Below are positions 37,752 to 46,278 of a stretch of DNA of 64,000 bases, in pieces. The number at the start of each line of letters is the position of its first letter. Position 1 is the first letter of the stretch. The position numbers and the translations under genes were made by a program. The DNA is taken from contig NZ_JADPJL010000012.1 in the NCBI RefSeq assembly GCF_023073415.1, forward strand, positions 384,501-448,500, read 5' to 3'. The notes below the pieces were generated by a model. The model did no database searches, was not told the DNA's origin, and saw only the letters and a list, made by a program, of their open reading frames with translations. This DNA comes from Bradyrhizobium sp. 190. GTDB lineage: Bacteria; Pseudomonadota; Alphaproteobacteria; Rhizobiales; Xanthobacteraceae.

Positions 37752-38366
37752 ATGGCCAGAAAACTGAAAGCCTACCAGACGTCGCTCGGATTCTTCGATC
37801 TGGCGATAGCCGCTCCCTCCATGAAAGCGGCGCTCGAAGCGTGGGGCGCAGACAGCAATCTCTTTCATCAGGGCGCGGCGAAGGAAAGCGATGATCCGGA
37901 CATCATCGCTGCGACCATGGCAAAGCCTGGCGTCGTACTCAGGCGCCCGGTCGGGTCCGACGGATCTTTCAAAGAACATGCCGAGCTTCCCACCGATCTC
38001 GGCGGCGGCAGACCCACGAAAGCTGCCCGCAAGTCGAAAGGCCCAAAGGCGAAGAAGCCTTCCTCTCGCCCCGTCGATAAGGTTGCGGAACGGAAGGCCG
38101 CTTTCGACTACGAACGGGAACGGAGGCGCCGCGAGCTTGAACGGGCGAGCGAAGAGGCCGCCAGGCAGAAGGGCCGTGAACGCCGGCAGCAGGCCATCAA
38201 CAAGGCGCAGGCTGCGTTGGACAAGGCCGAGCAGGAGCACGCGAAGCGGGCCGCCGCCATCCAGGCCGAGGTCGAGGCTATCGAGAAGAGATCGCAAACC
38301 GAAGAAGCCCGCTGGGACAAGAAGAAAGAGCGATTGCAAGCCGCCTTGCGGCGCGCGCGGGGTTAG
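37752..38366 (+). CDS. Hypothetical coiled-coil protein (TolA-like by composition)
   Basis: A 204-residue protein. The conserved first part reads LKAYQTSLGFFDLAIAAPSM and MKAALEAWGADSNLFHQGAA. From about residue 95 it is a long Lys/Arg/Glu/Ala-rich coiled coil (YERERRRRELERASEEAA and on). Similar proteins are often labelled TolA-like only because of this composition; there is no membrane anchor. The internal ATG (MARKLKAYQ) is preferred over the upstream one because conservation begins there. Role unknown. Confidence 0.75.
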   Translation: MARKLKAYQTSLGFFDLAIAAPSMKAALEAWGADSNLFHQGAAKESDDPDIIAATMAKPGVVLRRPVGSDGSFKEHAELPTDLGGGRPTKAARKSKGPKAKKPSSRPVDKVAERKAAFDYERERRRRELERASEEAARQKGRERRQQAINKAQAALDKAEQEHAKRAAAIQAEVEAIEKRSQTEEARWDKKKERLQAALRRARG

Positions 38367-38401
38367 TTTCTGTGGCGGCATCCACGCTCCCCTTCCAGCG
38401 T

Positions 38402-38569
38402 TCATCGTTCGGGATCCAGCATGCTTGCTGCGGCTTGGTTCACCGCGGCGCGGTTTCGTCGGGCCTCAGGAGCAAGCTCCATGACCGCTCGATGCAGCTC
38501 GGCCGGAATCGTCAGCTGACTTTCCAAGGGCTTGGTGGCCCACTGCCAGAAGCGGTCAAAAGCATCCAT
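38402..38569 (-). CDS. Small conserved hypothetical protein, coupled to the second ligase
   Basis: A 55-residue protein, MDAFDRFWQWATKPLESQL onward, with a C-terminal helix (LAPEARRNRAAVNQAAA). I recall near-identical small proteins in Bradyrhizobium. The ATG overlaps the ligase stop by one base (TGATG), which supports real translation. Function unknown. Confidence 0.6.
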   Translation of the reverse strand: MDAFDRFWQWATKPLESQLTIPAELHRAVMELAPEARRNRAAVNQAAASMLDPER

Positions 38570-39489
38570 CACAGATCCTCCCGAAGTCCCCTGAAGAAGG
38601 GATGGCGGACTTTCCCCTCCGCCGACTTCGCGCGGTATTCGATCTCGGCCAGCAGCTTCGGCTCGACCCAGATCCCCTTGTGCGCGATCCGCTTTGCATA
38701 GGGCTGCGTCTTGCGGACTAGCGGCCTCAGTCGCTTCAGCAGGTCGGCAACGGACGCCTTGTCGAACCCATGGTCCACCTTCCCGGCGTACATCAGATCG
38801 TCGCCCTTTTGGCGGCCGACGTAAATGCCATCCCACTTGCCCTTATCGAGGGCATATCCAGCAATGGTCAGCGTCTCGCGTTGCGCGCAGGTCGTCTTGA
38901 CCCAGTTGTGTCCTCGACCACTCGCGTACACGCTATCGCGAACCTTCGACACGACGCCTTCGAGACCGAGCTCGCAGGCGTGCGCGAACATCTCGCGTCC
39001 CTCGATCTCGAAGCTTTCGCTGAATTGGACGTCGGTGCCCGCGATGATCTTCGTCAGTTCGGCCTTGCGCTCGAAGAGCGGCAGCTTTCGGATGTCCCTA
39101 CCGTTCAGGTAAAGCAGGTCGAAGGCGATCAATACGATCTTGGTCGAAGTGCCCTTGAGCTCTTTCTGTAGCACCGAGAAATCGGTTGCGCCGTTGGTGG
39201 CCGGCACGACGACCTCGCCGTCGATGATCGCCGAGCCCGCCTTGATGTGCCAGGCGTCATCGGCGATCTTCCGGAAGCGGCTGGTCCAATCATTGCCGCG
39301 CCGGGTGAAGACCCTCACGGCCTCGTTTGCCAGATGGACTTGGACACGGTAGCCGTCGAACTTGATTTCGTGAATCCAGCGGGACCCGCTCGGCACCTTC
39401 TCGACCAGGCTGGCCAAGGCCGGTTCGATGAAGCCAGGCAGCGGCGCCTTGACGCCAATTGCCGCCGGTTTTCGACGCTGGAACGCCAC
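38569..39489 (-). CDS. ATP-dependent DNA ligase, LigD ligase-domain type, copy 2
   Basis: A second ligase-only LigD-like protein, about 306 residues from a GTG start (MAFQRRKPAAIGVKAPLPGF). The frame is open to 39633, so the start is uncertain. Active-site motif HEIKFDGYRVQVHL; further motifs FDLLYLNGRDIRKLPL, GLEGVVSKVRDSVYASGRGH and NWVKTTC; OB-fold end with YAGKVDHGFDKAS and WVEPKLLAEIEYRA. Only distantly related to copy 1, so not a recent duplicate. Together with Ku it forms the NHEJ set; no LigD primase domain is seen here. Confidence 0.9.
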   Translation of the reverse strand: MAFQRRKPAAIGVKAPLPGFIEPALASLVEKVPSGSRWIHEIKFDGYRVQVHLANEAVRVFTRRGNDWTSRFRKIADDAWHIKAGSAIIDGEVVVPATNGATDFSVLQKELKGTSTKIVLIAFDLLYLNGRDIRKLPLFERKAELTKIIAGTDVQFSESFEIEGREMFAHACELGLEGVVSKVRDSVYASGRGHNWVKTTCAQRETLTIAGYALDKGKWDGIYVGRQKGDDLMYAGKVDHGFDKASVADLLKRLRPLVRKTQPYAKRIAHKGIWVEPKLLAEIEYRAKSAEGKVRHPFFRGLREDL

Positions 39490-39598
39490 GCACGAACTCC
39501 ACGCCACAGGTGATTCAAAAGTGGCACAGCTCGAATCGTTCCGGAACCTGTGAATCCTTTGCGGCGTTGCATGTCGTCTGGTCACAAAGGAGGAGCCG

Positions 39599-39784
39599 AT
39601 GGCGACAGCGAAGAAGACGGCCCGCGGGCGCAAACAGGACAGGGCCCGGGTAGCGGGGCGGCAGAACTACGAGCTACGGTACGAGTCGAAAAAGACCGGG
39701 CGCTCAGCGGCCGCTGTGAAGAAGGCCGTCAAGAAGGTCGGCAACAGCCGAAAGCGCGTCGAGAAGCGGCTTGGGAGCTACTAG
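39599..39784 (+). CDS. DUF3606 domain protein
   Basis: A 61-residue basic protein: RKQDRARVAGRQNYELRYES, then KKTGRSAAAVKKAVKKVGNS and RKRVEKRLGSY. This is the DUF3606 pattern, a short helix-turn-helix-like protein common in Rhizobiales. A strong SD (AAGGAGGAG) seven bases before the ATG fixes the start. Possibly DNA-binding; function unproven. Confidence 0.9.
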   Translation: MATAKKTARGRKQDRARVAGRQNYELRYESKKTGRSAAAVKKAVKKVGNSRKRVEKRLGSY

Positions 39785-39822
39785 GCCAACTTGCACGCCG
39801 TCGATTTCCCGGCGCCGGGCCT

Positions 39823-40089
39823 CTAGCAGTCCGGCGGGCATTCAGGGCAAGTGTCGCCGATCGAGGCTAATACGTCCTCGATTTCGGCGACCGCCTCTGC
39901 CCGAGAGAGTCCGTCTGGCGGATCCAGGCGGGCCATGTCGAAGGCGCGCTTGCGGGCGTGCGGGTCGGCGCGATCTTGCATCCAGCCGTGCTCCTCGCAC
40001 TCGCGGATGGCGCCCGCTTCCTGCAGCACCGAGATCGCCCAGCCACGCAGCGTCCGGATCGCAGATAGGCGCTCGTTCGTCATAAGCAT
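39823..40089 (-). CDS. Small conserved hypothetical protein
   Basis: An 88-residue protein from the ATG with an AGGAGA RBS: MTNERLSAIRTLRGWAISVL, then ECEEHGWMQDRADPHARKRA, ending GDTCPECPPDC. The terminal Cys run could bind metal. I recall close relatives in Bradyrhizobium, all of unknown function. Longer upstream starts are less likely because that sequence is antisense to a Cys-rich intergenic stretch. Confidence 0.65.
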   Translation of the reverse strand: MLMTNERLSAIRTLRGWAISVLQEAGAIRECEEHGWMQDRADPHARKRAFDMARLDPPDGLSRAEAVAEIEDVLASIGDTCPECPPDC

Positions 40090-40189
40090 TGGGGGTTCTC
40101 CTGCCGGGGGAATCCCTACGACCGGCGGTTCGTTCCTCGCCCCTGTGGCAGAGCAGGGATTCGAAATGGTAATGCTTATCCGCAAAGCT

Positions 40190-42262
40190 TCAGCGCCACA
40201 TCCCTCGCATGCGAGATCCGATGTCGATTCGCGGCCCCTGGCTTGGACCGCGCGCAGCGGCGTCTGCAGCGGCTGCCGGCCAATTCGTGCGGTCGAACAG
40301 GCCAAGCAGCTTCTCGGGGATGAAGCGGGTTCGCGATGCATAAACGTGCCGGTCGCCTTGGGAATGCTGACCGTGCGTGAAGAAGCGCTGCGGCACTACT
40401 AGATGAAGATCGTTCTTCGCCCGTGTCATCGCGACGTAAAGAAGGCGGCGCTCTTCCTCGAGCTCGGCGGAGGTGCCGGCTCCTAAGTCGGACGGCATGC
40501 AGCCGTCGACTACGTTGAGGACATACACCGACTTCCATTCCTGGCCCTTGGCCGAGTGGATGGTCGATAAGATCAGATAGTCTTCATCCAGCAACGGCAC
40601 ACCGGCCTGGTCGCTGGTCGCGTCTGGCGGGTCCAGGGTGAGCTGCGTCAGGAAGCGTTCGCGCGAAGGATATCCGCCGGCTATCTGTTCAAGTTGAATG
40701 AGATCGGCGCGCCGGACCTCGGCGTCTTCGTGGATGCGGTCCAGATGTGGTTCGTACCACAGGCGGGCGCGCTCCAGGTCCGATGGCCATTCCGAATATC
40801 GGAGGTTTCCGACCGTCTCGACGAAGGTGGTCCAATCGTCGCCGGCGCGGGGCGGGCAGGGAAGGGTACAAAGCGCGCCGAGCGGGTCGGTGGATTCCGC
40901 CATGTGATCAAGGATGCGTTGCGCGGATGCGGGACCGATACCGGGCAACAGATGCATCACGCGGAACCCGGCGACCCTATCGCGGGGATTCTCGACGAAC
41001 CGCAGCATTGCGAGCAGGTCCTTGACGTGCGCGGCATCAAGAAACTTCAGGCCGCCGAACTTGACGAACGGGATATTGCGACGAGTAAGTTCGACCTCCA
41101 GCGGCCCGCTATGCGAGGACGTACGGAAAAGCACCGCCTGCTGCTTGAGGAGGGCTCCTTCCTCGCGGGTTTCGAGAATGCGCTCGACGATGTAGCGCGC
41201 CTGGTCGGTTTCGTCGCGCACGGCGACCAGGCGAGGCTTTGTCGATGACGTGCGCTCGGTCCAAAGGTTCTTGGTGAAGCGCTCCCTGGCGAGATCGATG
41301 ACGCCGTTTGCCGCGGAAAGGATCGGCTGTGTCGAGCGATAGTTGCGGTCGAGGGTGACGATCTCTGCCCTCGGACTGAATTGCTCGGGAAAATCGAGGA
41401 TGTTGCGTACGGTGGCAGCCCGGAAGGAATAGATCGATTGCGCATCGTCGCCGACCACCGTGAGACCCCGTCCTCCAGGCTTCAACGCCAGCAGAACTGA
41501 AGATTGTAGACGATTTGTGTCCTGGTACTCGTCGACGAGCACATGATCGAAGCGGCCGCCGACGTCGTCGGCAATGCCGGCGTCGGACATCATCTGCGCC
41601 CAGTAGAGAAGAAGGTCGTCGTAATCGAGGACGTTCTGCTTCTGCTTGGCCTCGACATATGCAGCAAAGAGATCTTTGAGTTCCGCGGCCCAGCCGGAAC
41701 ACCATGGGTATGACGCTCCTAGCACCTGTTCGAGCTGCGTCTCGGCGTTGACGCAGCGCGAGTAGATTGAAAGGCACGTGCCTTTGGCAGGAAAGCGGCT
41801 TTCGGTCTTCGAAAGCCCGCGCTCGTGCCTGACCAGATTCATCAGATCGGCTGAGTCCTCACGATCGTGAATAGTAAAAGCGGGATTGAGGCCGATCTGG
41901 TCGGCATATTCGCGAAGAAGTCTGGCACCGATTCCGTGGAAAGTGCCGGACCAGCTTAGCGCGTCGGTCATGATGCCCGCGTCGGCGCCGAGAACTTTCC
42001 GGGCGATCCGCTCGACCCGTTTTGCCATCTCGGACGCGGCGCGTCGCGAGAACGTCATCAACAAGATCCGGCGAGGGTCAGCACCGCTGACAATGAGATG
42101 GGCGACGCGGTGAGCAAGCGTGTTCGTCTTGCCGGATCCGGCGCCGGCAATGACGAGCAGGGGCAGCCCGACATTGCTATTGCCGCAGACGCCGTGCTCG
42201 ACGGCTCGGCGCTGCTCCGGATTAAGCGTCTCAAGATATGATGCGGCCATCGAAGCGAGCAC
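40190..42262 (-). CDS. UvrD/Rep-type SF1A DNA helicase
   Basis: A 690-residue UvrD-like helicase. The Q-motif region LNPEQRRAVEHG precedes Walker A (VIAGAGSGKTNTLAHR). Motif Ia is LMTFSRRAASEM, II HVLVDEYQDTN, III VVGDDAQSIYSFRAA, IV LDRNYRST, V LSTIHSAKGQEW, VI YVAMTRAKNDLHLV. Full SF1A set; no fused nuclease domain. Likely removes blocks or RecA filaments during repair. The gene is the last of a leftward run beginning behind the second LexA box, although 136 bases separate it from the SRAP gene, so it may also have its own promoter. Confidence 0.93.
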   Translation of the reverse strand: MLASMAASYLETLNPEQRRAVEHGVCGNSNVGLPLLVIAGAGSGKTNTLAHRVAHLIVSGADPRRILLMTFSRRAASEMAKRVERIARKVLGADAGIMTDALSWSGTFHGIGARLLREYADQIGLNPAFTIHDREDSADLMNLVRHERGLSKTESRFPAKGTCLSIYSRCVNAETQLEQVLGASYPWCSGWAAELKDLFAAYVEAKQKQNVLDYDDLLLYWAQMMSDAGIADDVGGRFDHVLVDEYQDTNRLQSSVLLALKPGGRGLTVVGDDAQSIYSFRAATVRNILDFPEQFSPRAEIVTLDRNYRSTQPILSAANGVIDLARERFTKNLWTERTSSTKPRLVAVRDETDQARYIVERILETREEGALLKQQAVLFRTSSHSGPLEVELTRRNIPFVKFGGLKFLDAAHVKDLLAMLRFVENPRDRVAGFRVMHLLPGIGPASAQRILDHMAESTDPLGALCTLPCPPRAGDDWTTFVETVGNLRYSEWPSDLERARLWYEPHLDRIHEDAEVRRADLIQLEQIAGGYPSRERFLTQLTLDPPDATSDQAGVPLLDEDYLILSTIHSAKGQEWKSVYVLNVVDGCMPSDLGAGTSAELEEERRLLYVAMTRAKNDLHLVVPQRFFTHGQHSQGDRHVYASRTRFIPEKLLGLFDRTNWPAAAADAAARGPSQGPRIDIGSRMRGMWR

Positions 42263-42398
42263 GAATCAGTTCCCCTGCTGAAATTCAACGCTCGATGATT
42301 CCCGCTGGAATCGCAACAAATTCGAATGCTGTCAGAGCACGTGGTAAATTCTTGGCTTTGTTCCTCCACTTGCTCCGTTGTGCAGTCAAAAGGCAAGC

Positions 42399-43061
42399 CT
42401 ACGCCGCCGCCTTGTCTTCCTTATCGGGGCCGCGCATGACGATCTGGAGCGCTTCATCTGGCAGCGGACGCTGCAGCACCTTCGCCTCGTCCCACGGAGC
42501 ACGCATCCAGACGTCGCGTTCTTCCTCGGTCGTAAGGATTACCGGCATTGCCTTTGGGTGGATCGGCGCGACGATCGCGTTCGGGGACGTGGTCAAGAAA
42601 CCATAGACGAGATGAGGCCCGGGGATCGGCTTCGACTTCGTGCCGCGATCTCCTTTGAACTCGGTCCAGATGCCGGCGAAGCAGAACAGCGGCCGGTTGT
42701 CGTCGAGTGCAAACCAGACGACGTCCTTCTTCTTGGTCTCCGGATTTGGCTCGGGAGCGTATTCGGCGAAGCTGTTCGCTGGCACAAGGCAGCGGTTCTC
42801 TGGTTTTAGCCAACCGCGCCAATGTGGAGAGGACGTATTGCGAATATTCGTCACCGGCGGGCCGCCGGTTCTCGGTGGAGGCGGCAGGCCCCAGCGCATC
42901 AACAGCATCTCTTCAGCGTCATCGACATTGCGGATCACCGGTGCCGGATAATCCGGAAAAACACCGGCCATCGGCGGCAGGTTGCCGACGTACCGGTTCA
43001 TGCGTCTGAACAAGCCGGCGATCGCCGCCTGGTTCGTCGTGATCGAATACAGATTGCACAT
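42399..43061 (-). CDS. SOS response-associated peptidase (SRAP/YedK family), copy 2
   Basis: A 220-residue SRAP paralogue of copy 1, again opening [14 protein letters not shown] with Cys2. Other conserved pieces: [32 protein letters not shown] and [17 protein letters not shown]. Mid-protein inserts differ from copy 1, so this is an older paralogue. Expected to crosslink abasic sites in single-stranded DNA. Downstream of two small genes that begin behind a LexA box. Confidence 0.93.
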   Translation of the reverse strand: MCNLYSITTNQAAIAGLFRRMNRYVGNLPPMAGVFPDYPAPVIRNVDDAEEMLLMRWGLPPPPRTGGPPVTNIRNTSSPHWRGWLKPENRCLVPANSFAEYAPEPNPETKKKDVVWFALDDNRPLFCFAGIWTEFKGDRGTKSKPIPGPHLVYGFLTTSPNAIVAPIHPKAMPVILTTEEERDVWMRAPWDEAKVLQRPLPDEALQIVMRGPDKEDKAAA

Positions 43062-43138
43062 TTCAGCGTTCGTTCTCGACGATCATGGCCAAAGCCCGAC
43101 CGAGGCATTCCGCGCATCCGGGTCCGCATGTCCGGACG

Positions 43139-43435
43139 TCATGACACCTTCCTCACTCGGTTTTGTTCAAATGATCGCATCGTGATGCCGTCGAGGATCT
43201 TGCCCGCGGCTGCTCGAACCTTTCTCTCGGTATCCTCAGGCATCGGTGGGAGCCTATAGGTCGCCACGAGATCCGTAAGTTCCTTATGGACATCTGTACG
43301 GAAGCCGCGCGGGTCATCAGCCATTTCCGACAGGAGTTGAAATAGCGTCATGAGCGTGAACTGCATGGCCATGTCAGCTCCCATGTGCTCGGCCTGGTCG
43401 TCCGTGATGAAAGAACGCGTGTCCTGATGCTTCAT
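43139..43435 (-). CDS. Small hypothetical protein in the SRAP-2 operon
   Basis: A 98-residue helical protein from the ATG with GAGGAG six bases upstream: MKHQDTRSFITDDQAEHMG, MQFTLMTLFQLLSEMADDP, VHKELTDLVATYRLPPMPED. No recognised family. It lies between another small gene and SRAP copy 2, so it is probably damage-inducible with them. Confidence 0.65.
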   Translation of the reverse strand: MKHQDTRSFITDDQAEHMGADMAMQFTLMTLFQLLSEMADDPRGFRTDVHKELTDLVATYRLPPMPEDTERKVRAAAGKILDGITMRSFEQNRVRKVS

Positions 43436-43457
43436 GCTCCTCATCGAACTCCGACAT

Positions 43458-43661
43458 CTATCCTGTGTAGGTCCGAAAGCGCCCGCGCATGTACGCATGC
43501 GATACGGCCTTCTTCAGCTCCGCTCTCTCCGATTCCAATAGATTGTTCGCGACGATTAGTGCGCGAACAGCCGCACGCGGATCGCCGTGGCAAGTGGCGA
43601 TCGCCTGGTCGACGGCGGCTTCCAGCCCGTCCTGTTCGTTCGGCCGAGAGACCGTGGACAT
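43458..43661 (-). CDS. Small hypothetical protein, first gene behind the second LexA box
   Basis: A 67-residue protein MSTVSRPNEQDGLEAAVDQA, RAAVRALIVANNLLESERAE, then LKKAVSHAYMRGRFR. I recall relatives across Bradyrhizobium. The internal ATG (43659-43661) leaves the LexA box 34 bases upstream, a normal promoter distance. An ATG at 43694 would touch the box and is unlikely. Unknown function, probably SOS-induced. Confidence 0.65.
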   Translation of the reverse strand: MSTVSRPNEQDGLEAAVDQAIATCHGDPRAAVRALIVANNLLESERAELKKAVSHAYMRGRFRTYTG

Positions 43662-43694
43662 GATCCTGTTCCAGGTTCGCCGTCGACGGTCCAT

Positions 43695-43709
43695 GTTCTT
43701 ATTTTGTTC
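43695..43709 (-). promoter_or_regulatory. LexA (SOS) box, GTTC-N7-GTTC, for the SRAP-2/UvrD region
   Basis: GTTCTTATTTTGTTC on the plus strand, again an exact GTTC-N7-GTTC direct repeat. It stands upstream of the leftward run of two small genes, SRAP copy 2 and the UvrD-like helicase. Confidence 0.78.
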
Positions 43710-43837
43710 TCATGAAGTCAAGTGCGCTGGCCTGCTTCCGATAGAGTGGACCAGTCGCCTCCGTCGGCCTAGATCCGATTTTCCCGCGGCTGTCATGATC
43801 CCGTGTTAGAAGGAACTTGCGCTGGGATTGTGCATCG

Positions 43838-44059
43838 ATGCCCATCTATCGCCTGCTGCAAAATTCTCCGCTGGGCCCGGAGGAAATAGCGGTTTTGACC
43901 GATGCTTATGAGCGCACCTTGCGCGCGCTCAGTTTGGTTGATCGCGGTGATCCCATCGCAGAATTGATTGCCAAAAAAGTTATTGAACTTGGTCAGCGCG
44001 GCGTTCGCGATCCGAAACAATTATCATCACTCGCCATTAAAGAGCTCGGCGTCGAATAG
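43838..44059 (+). CDS. Small conserved hypothetical protein
   Basis: A 73-residue protein from the ATG giving MPIYRLLQNSPLGPEEIAVL, then TDAYERTLRALSLVDRGDPI and ending LSSLAIKELGVE. A helical, HTH-like small protein seen widely in Bradyrhizobium as far as I recall, function unknown. An upstream in-frame ATG adds only seven residues. Confidence 0.75.
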   Translation: MPIYRLLQNSPLGPEEIAVLTDAYERTLRALSLVDRGDPIAELIAKKVIELGQRGVRDPKQLSSLAIKELGVE

Positions 44060-44071
44060 GCGGGGGCATCC

Positions 44072-44161
44072 GTGCTGTTGGCAGGAGTCATGTGTTTTGT
44101 CGGACTTGTAGTGGCGATCGGGATCACCATCCTGATAAGTCATTTCAGCGCCCGCGCGTGA
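44072..44161 (+). CDS. Possible 29-residue membrane peptide
   Basis: A GTG-started frame just after the previous gene encodes one hydrophobic segment (LAGVMCFVGLVVAIGITILI) followed by a short hydrophilic end. It could be a one-pass small membrane protein. GGCGGGGG upstream is a weak RBS candidate. Coding is not proven. Confidence 0.3.
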   Translation: MLLAGVMCFVGLVVAIGITILISHFSARA

Positions 44162-44362
44162 ACAGTCGCCATCAGAAAATTGAGACCGCCTCAGTCAGGA
44201 GCCTCTTCGTTGGAGAACACTGCTTGCCTCCACCGTGTGGGAGGCTCTGATGTCAAACGAGCGGTGACCTATCTCCACAGTCGCGCGGGCGGCTCTAGCG
44301 TAGTTTGGGCGACTCACGCTAACCCATCAATTTCAACCACCTCACTGCACAAAAGGAAGAAA

Positions 44363-44545
44363 ATGGTTGCAGCGACTCGTGAATTGCCGGCCTCAGGTTA
44401 CGCGCTTGAAGTGGACGGCCGACTCAAAGCCGAATTTGCTACCAAAGATGGGGCCAGGGCAGGTGGAGTAGAGCTAAAGAAACGCTTTCCCATGCTTCAG
44501 ATCAGGATCTATGACGCGCAAACGAATGCGCGCGAGGAAATTTAG
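44363..44545 (+). CDS. Small conserved hypothetical protein
   Basis: A 60-residue protein MVAATRELPASGYALEVDG, RLKAEFATKDGARAGGVELK, then a strand LQIRIYDAQTNAREEI. An AAGGAAG RBS six bases before the ATG fixes the start. The strand-helix-strand layout is DUF2188-like, but too little is conserved to name it. Confidence 0.65.
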   Translation: MVAATRELPASGYALEVDGRLKAEFATKDGARAGGVELKKRFPMLQIRIYDAQTNAREEI

Positions 44546-44702
44546 ATCTTCTCAAGTCTAAGCGGATTTTCTGCTAAATGCGCATGCGGCTTCCGCCGCA
44601 CCGGGCTTCTCGTGAACCGAGCCGCTGACGCGTCTCGGCCGTCCGGCTTCGATCCCTTGCGCGATACGGTGTCGCTCGCCGGAGGCACTCGCGTTAGGGG
44701 CC

Positions 44703-44738
44703 GCCGGCATTGCATGCCGGCGCCGCTATCACTGCCCC
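44703..44738 (+). repeat. Dispersed palindromic repeat, copy 2
   Basis: Palindrome GCCGGCATTGCATGCCGGC followed by GCCGCTATCACTGCCCC. Same layout as the copy at 15981 and the copy about 90 bases further on. Confidence 0.7.
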
Positions 44739-44790
44739 GAACGCGGGTGCCTTGTTAACCGGTCTCGCGACTGCAGTCGTCTCGGTGCCC

Positions 44791-44826
44791 GCGGGCATTT
44801 CATGCCCGCGTCGCTATCACTGCCCC
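44791..44826 (+). repeat. Dispersed palindromic repeat, copy 3
   Basis: Palindrome GCGGGCATTTCATGCCCGC followed by GTCGCTATCACTGCCCC, immediately upstream of the parB-trbI fusion region. The tail is nearly identical to copies 1 and 2. About 180 bases from here to the fusion gene hold no other clear feature. Confidence 0.7.
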
Positions 44827-45009
44827 TTCGTCGGCTGCCTTTTCTCCTGCCTCCGCTGCGCTTCGGCCGAAGAGTATCTCCGAGGGCTAGTTCATGATGC
44901 GCGGTACGTTGCTTGCGGAGCCGTCGAGAGCAAGAGGAGAGCCGGGATTTTCGTGACGGGTTGGAGGCCGAGAGAGAGTCTCACGGCCGCCCGTCATGGA
45001 GAATCCGAC

Positions 45010-46275
45010 ATGGCAAGCGCCGTCCAGAAAATCAAACTCAGTCCCTCCCGGGATATTCCATTCAACAAGCTGGTGCTGAGCCAGTCTAACGTCCGGCGCG
45101 TCAAGGCCGGCGTCTCGATCGAGCAACTCGCCGAGAGCATCGTGCAACGTACACTCTTGCAGAGCCTGAATGTCCGGGCCGTCGTCGATGCAGAAGGCAA
45201 CGAAACCGGCATGTTTGAAGTCCCGGCGGGCGGCAGGCGCTATCGCGCGCTGGAACTTCTCGTGAAGCAAAAGCGCATGGCCAAGACGCAGCCCGTTCCC
45301 TGCGTCGTGCGCGAGGGCGGTATCGCGGAGGACGATTCGCTTGCCGAGAATGACGAGAGGGTCGGGCTCCATCCGCTCGATCAATTCCGAGCCTTTCAGA
45401 CCTTGCTTGATGCCGGCTTGACCGAGGAGGAGATCGCGGCCCGTCACTTCGTGACGCCGGCCGTCGTGAAGCAACGACTGCGGCTGGCATCCGTGTCGCC
45501 AAAGCTGCACGAGGTCTATGCCGAAGACGGCATGACCCTCGAGCAGCTCATGGCCTTTTCTGTTACCGCCGATCAGGCCAGGCAGGAGCAGGTCTGGGAG
45601 AACGTCAGCCGGTCCGGCTACGATGAGCCCTATCAGATCCGGCGCATGCTGACCGAAAGCACCGTCCGCGCTTCTGATCGCCGGGCGCAATTTGTCGGCC
45701 TCGATGTTTACCAGCAGGCGGGTGGCGGCGTTTCGGCCGCACTTATCACGGGCATCCGCTCCGATCTGCCCGGGCAGATCATGGCGCATGTGACCGAACC
45801 GCTATTTGATACGCCGTCCGGCCAAACTTTGCTGGTGCCCCAGGGTGCGCGACTAATCGGAATCTACGACAGCCAGATTGCCGTCGGACAGTCGCGCGTC
45901 CTCCTGGTCTGGACACGTCTGATCATGCCGAACGGCCGATCGATCGTCCTTGAGCGCCAGCCGGGTGCCGATACCGCAGGCTACGCTGGGCTTCAGGACG
46001 AGGTTGATCATCACTCGGGTGAGCTCTTCAGGGCGGCGCTGCTGTCGACCCTGCTGGGTGTGGGAGCCGAACTTGGGTCCGGCTCGGATGCCGACAACGG
46101 AAGCAGCGCCATCCTCCAGGCACTTCGCCGTGGGGCAGGGGATTCCCTGACCCAGACCGGTCAGCAGGTCGTTCGGCGCAATCTCAACATTCAACCGACC
46201 CTGACGATACGGCCGGGATTTCCGGTGCGGGTCATCGTCAATCGCGATCTCGTGCTCGAACCATACAGAGGCTGA
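45010..46275 (+). CDS. ParB (N-terminal part) fused in frame to the C-terminal part of TrbI
   Basis: A 421-residue chimera. Residues 1 to about 237 are a plasmid/ICE ParB nuclease-like domain: ISEQLAESI-type IEQLAESIVQRTLLQSLNV, the GGRRYRALELL box, NDERVGLHPLDQFRAF, then an HTH-like segment; a normal plasmid ParB would continue for several hundred residues. From about VSAALITGIRSDLPGQIMAH to VIVNRDLVLEPYRG it is the C-terminal domain of TrbI (VirB10-like conjugation channel protein), lacking the N-terminal membrane part. The junction near 45715 lies at QAGGG, close to QAG in both parents. It is a deletion fusion, probably non-functional for conjugation. Next gene is the usual trbI neighbour. 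Confidence 0.85.
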   Translation: MASAVQKIKLSPSRDIPFNKLVLSQSNVRRVKAGVSIEQLAESIVQRTLLQSLNVRAVVDAEGNETGMFEVPAGGRRYRALELLVKQKRMAKTQPVPCVVREGGIAEDDSLAENDERVGLHPLDQFRAFQTLLDAGLTEEEIAARHFVTPAVVKQRLRLASVSPKLHEVYAEDGMTLEQLMAFSVTADQARQEQVWENVSRSGYDEPYQIRRMLTESTVRASDRRAQFVGLDVYQQAGGGVSAALITGIRSDLPGQIMAHVTEPLFDTPSGQTLLVPQGARLIGIYDSQIAVGQSRVLLVWTRLIMPNGRSIVLERQPGADTAGYAGLQDEVDHHSGELFRAALLSTLLGVGAELGSGSDADNGSSAILQALRRGAGDSLTQTGQQVVRRNLNIQPTLTIRPGFPVRVIVNRDLVLEPYRG

Positions 46276-46278
46276 AAA

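Noticed and set aside
38402..38836. Longer minus-strand frame ahead of the 55-residue protein
   Set aside because: The upstream part is an alternate frame of the ligase gene; only the last 55 codons look conserved.
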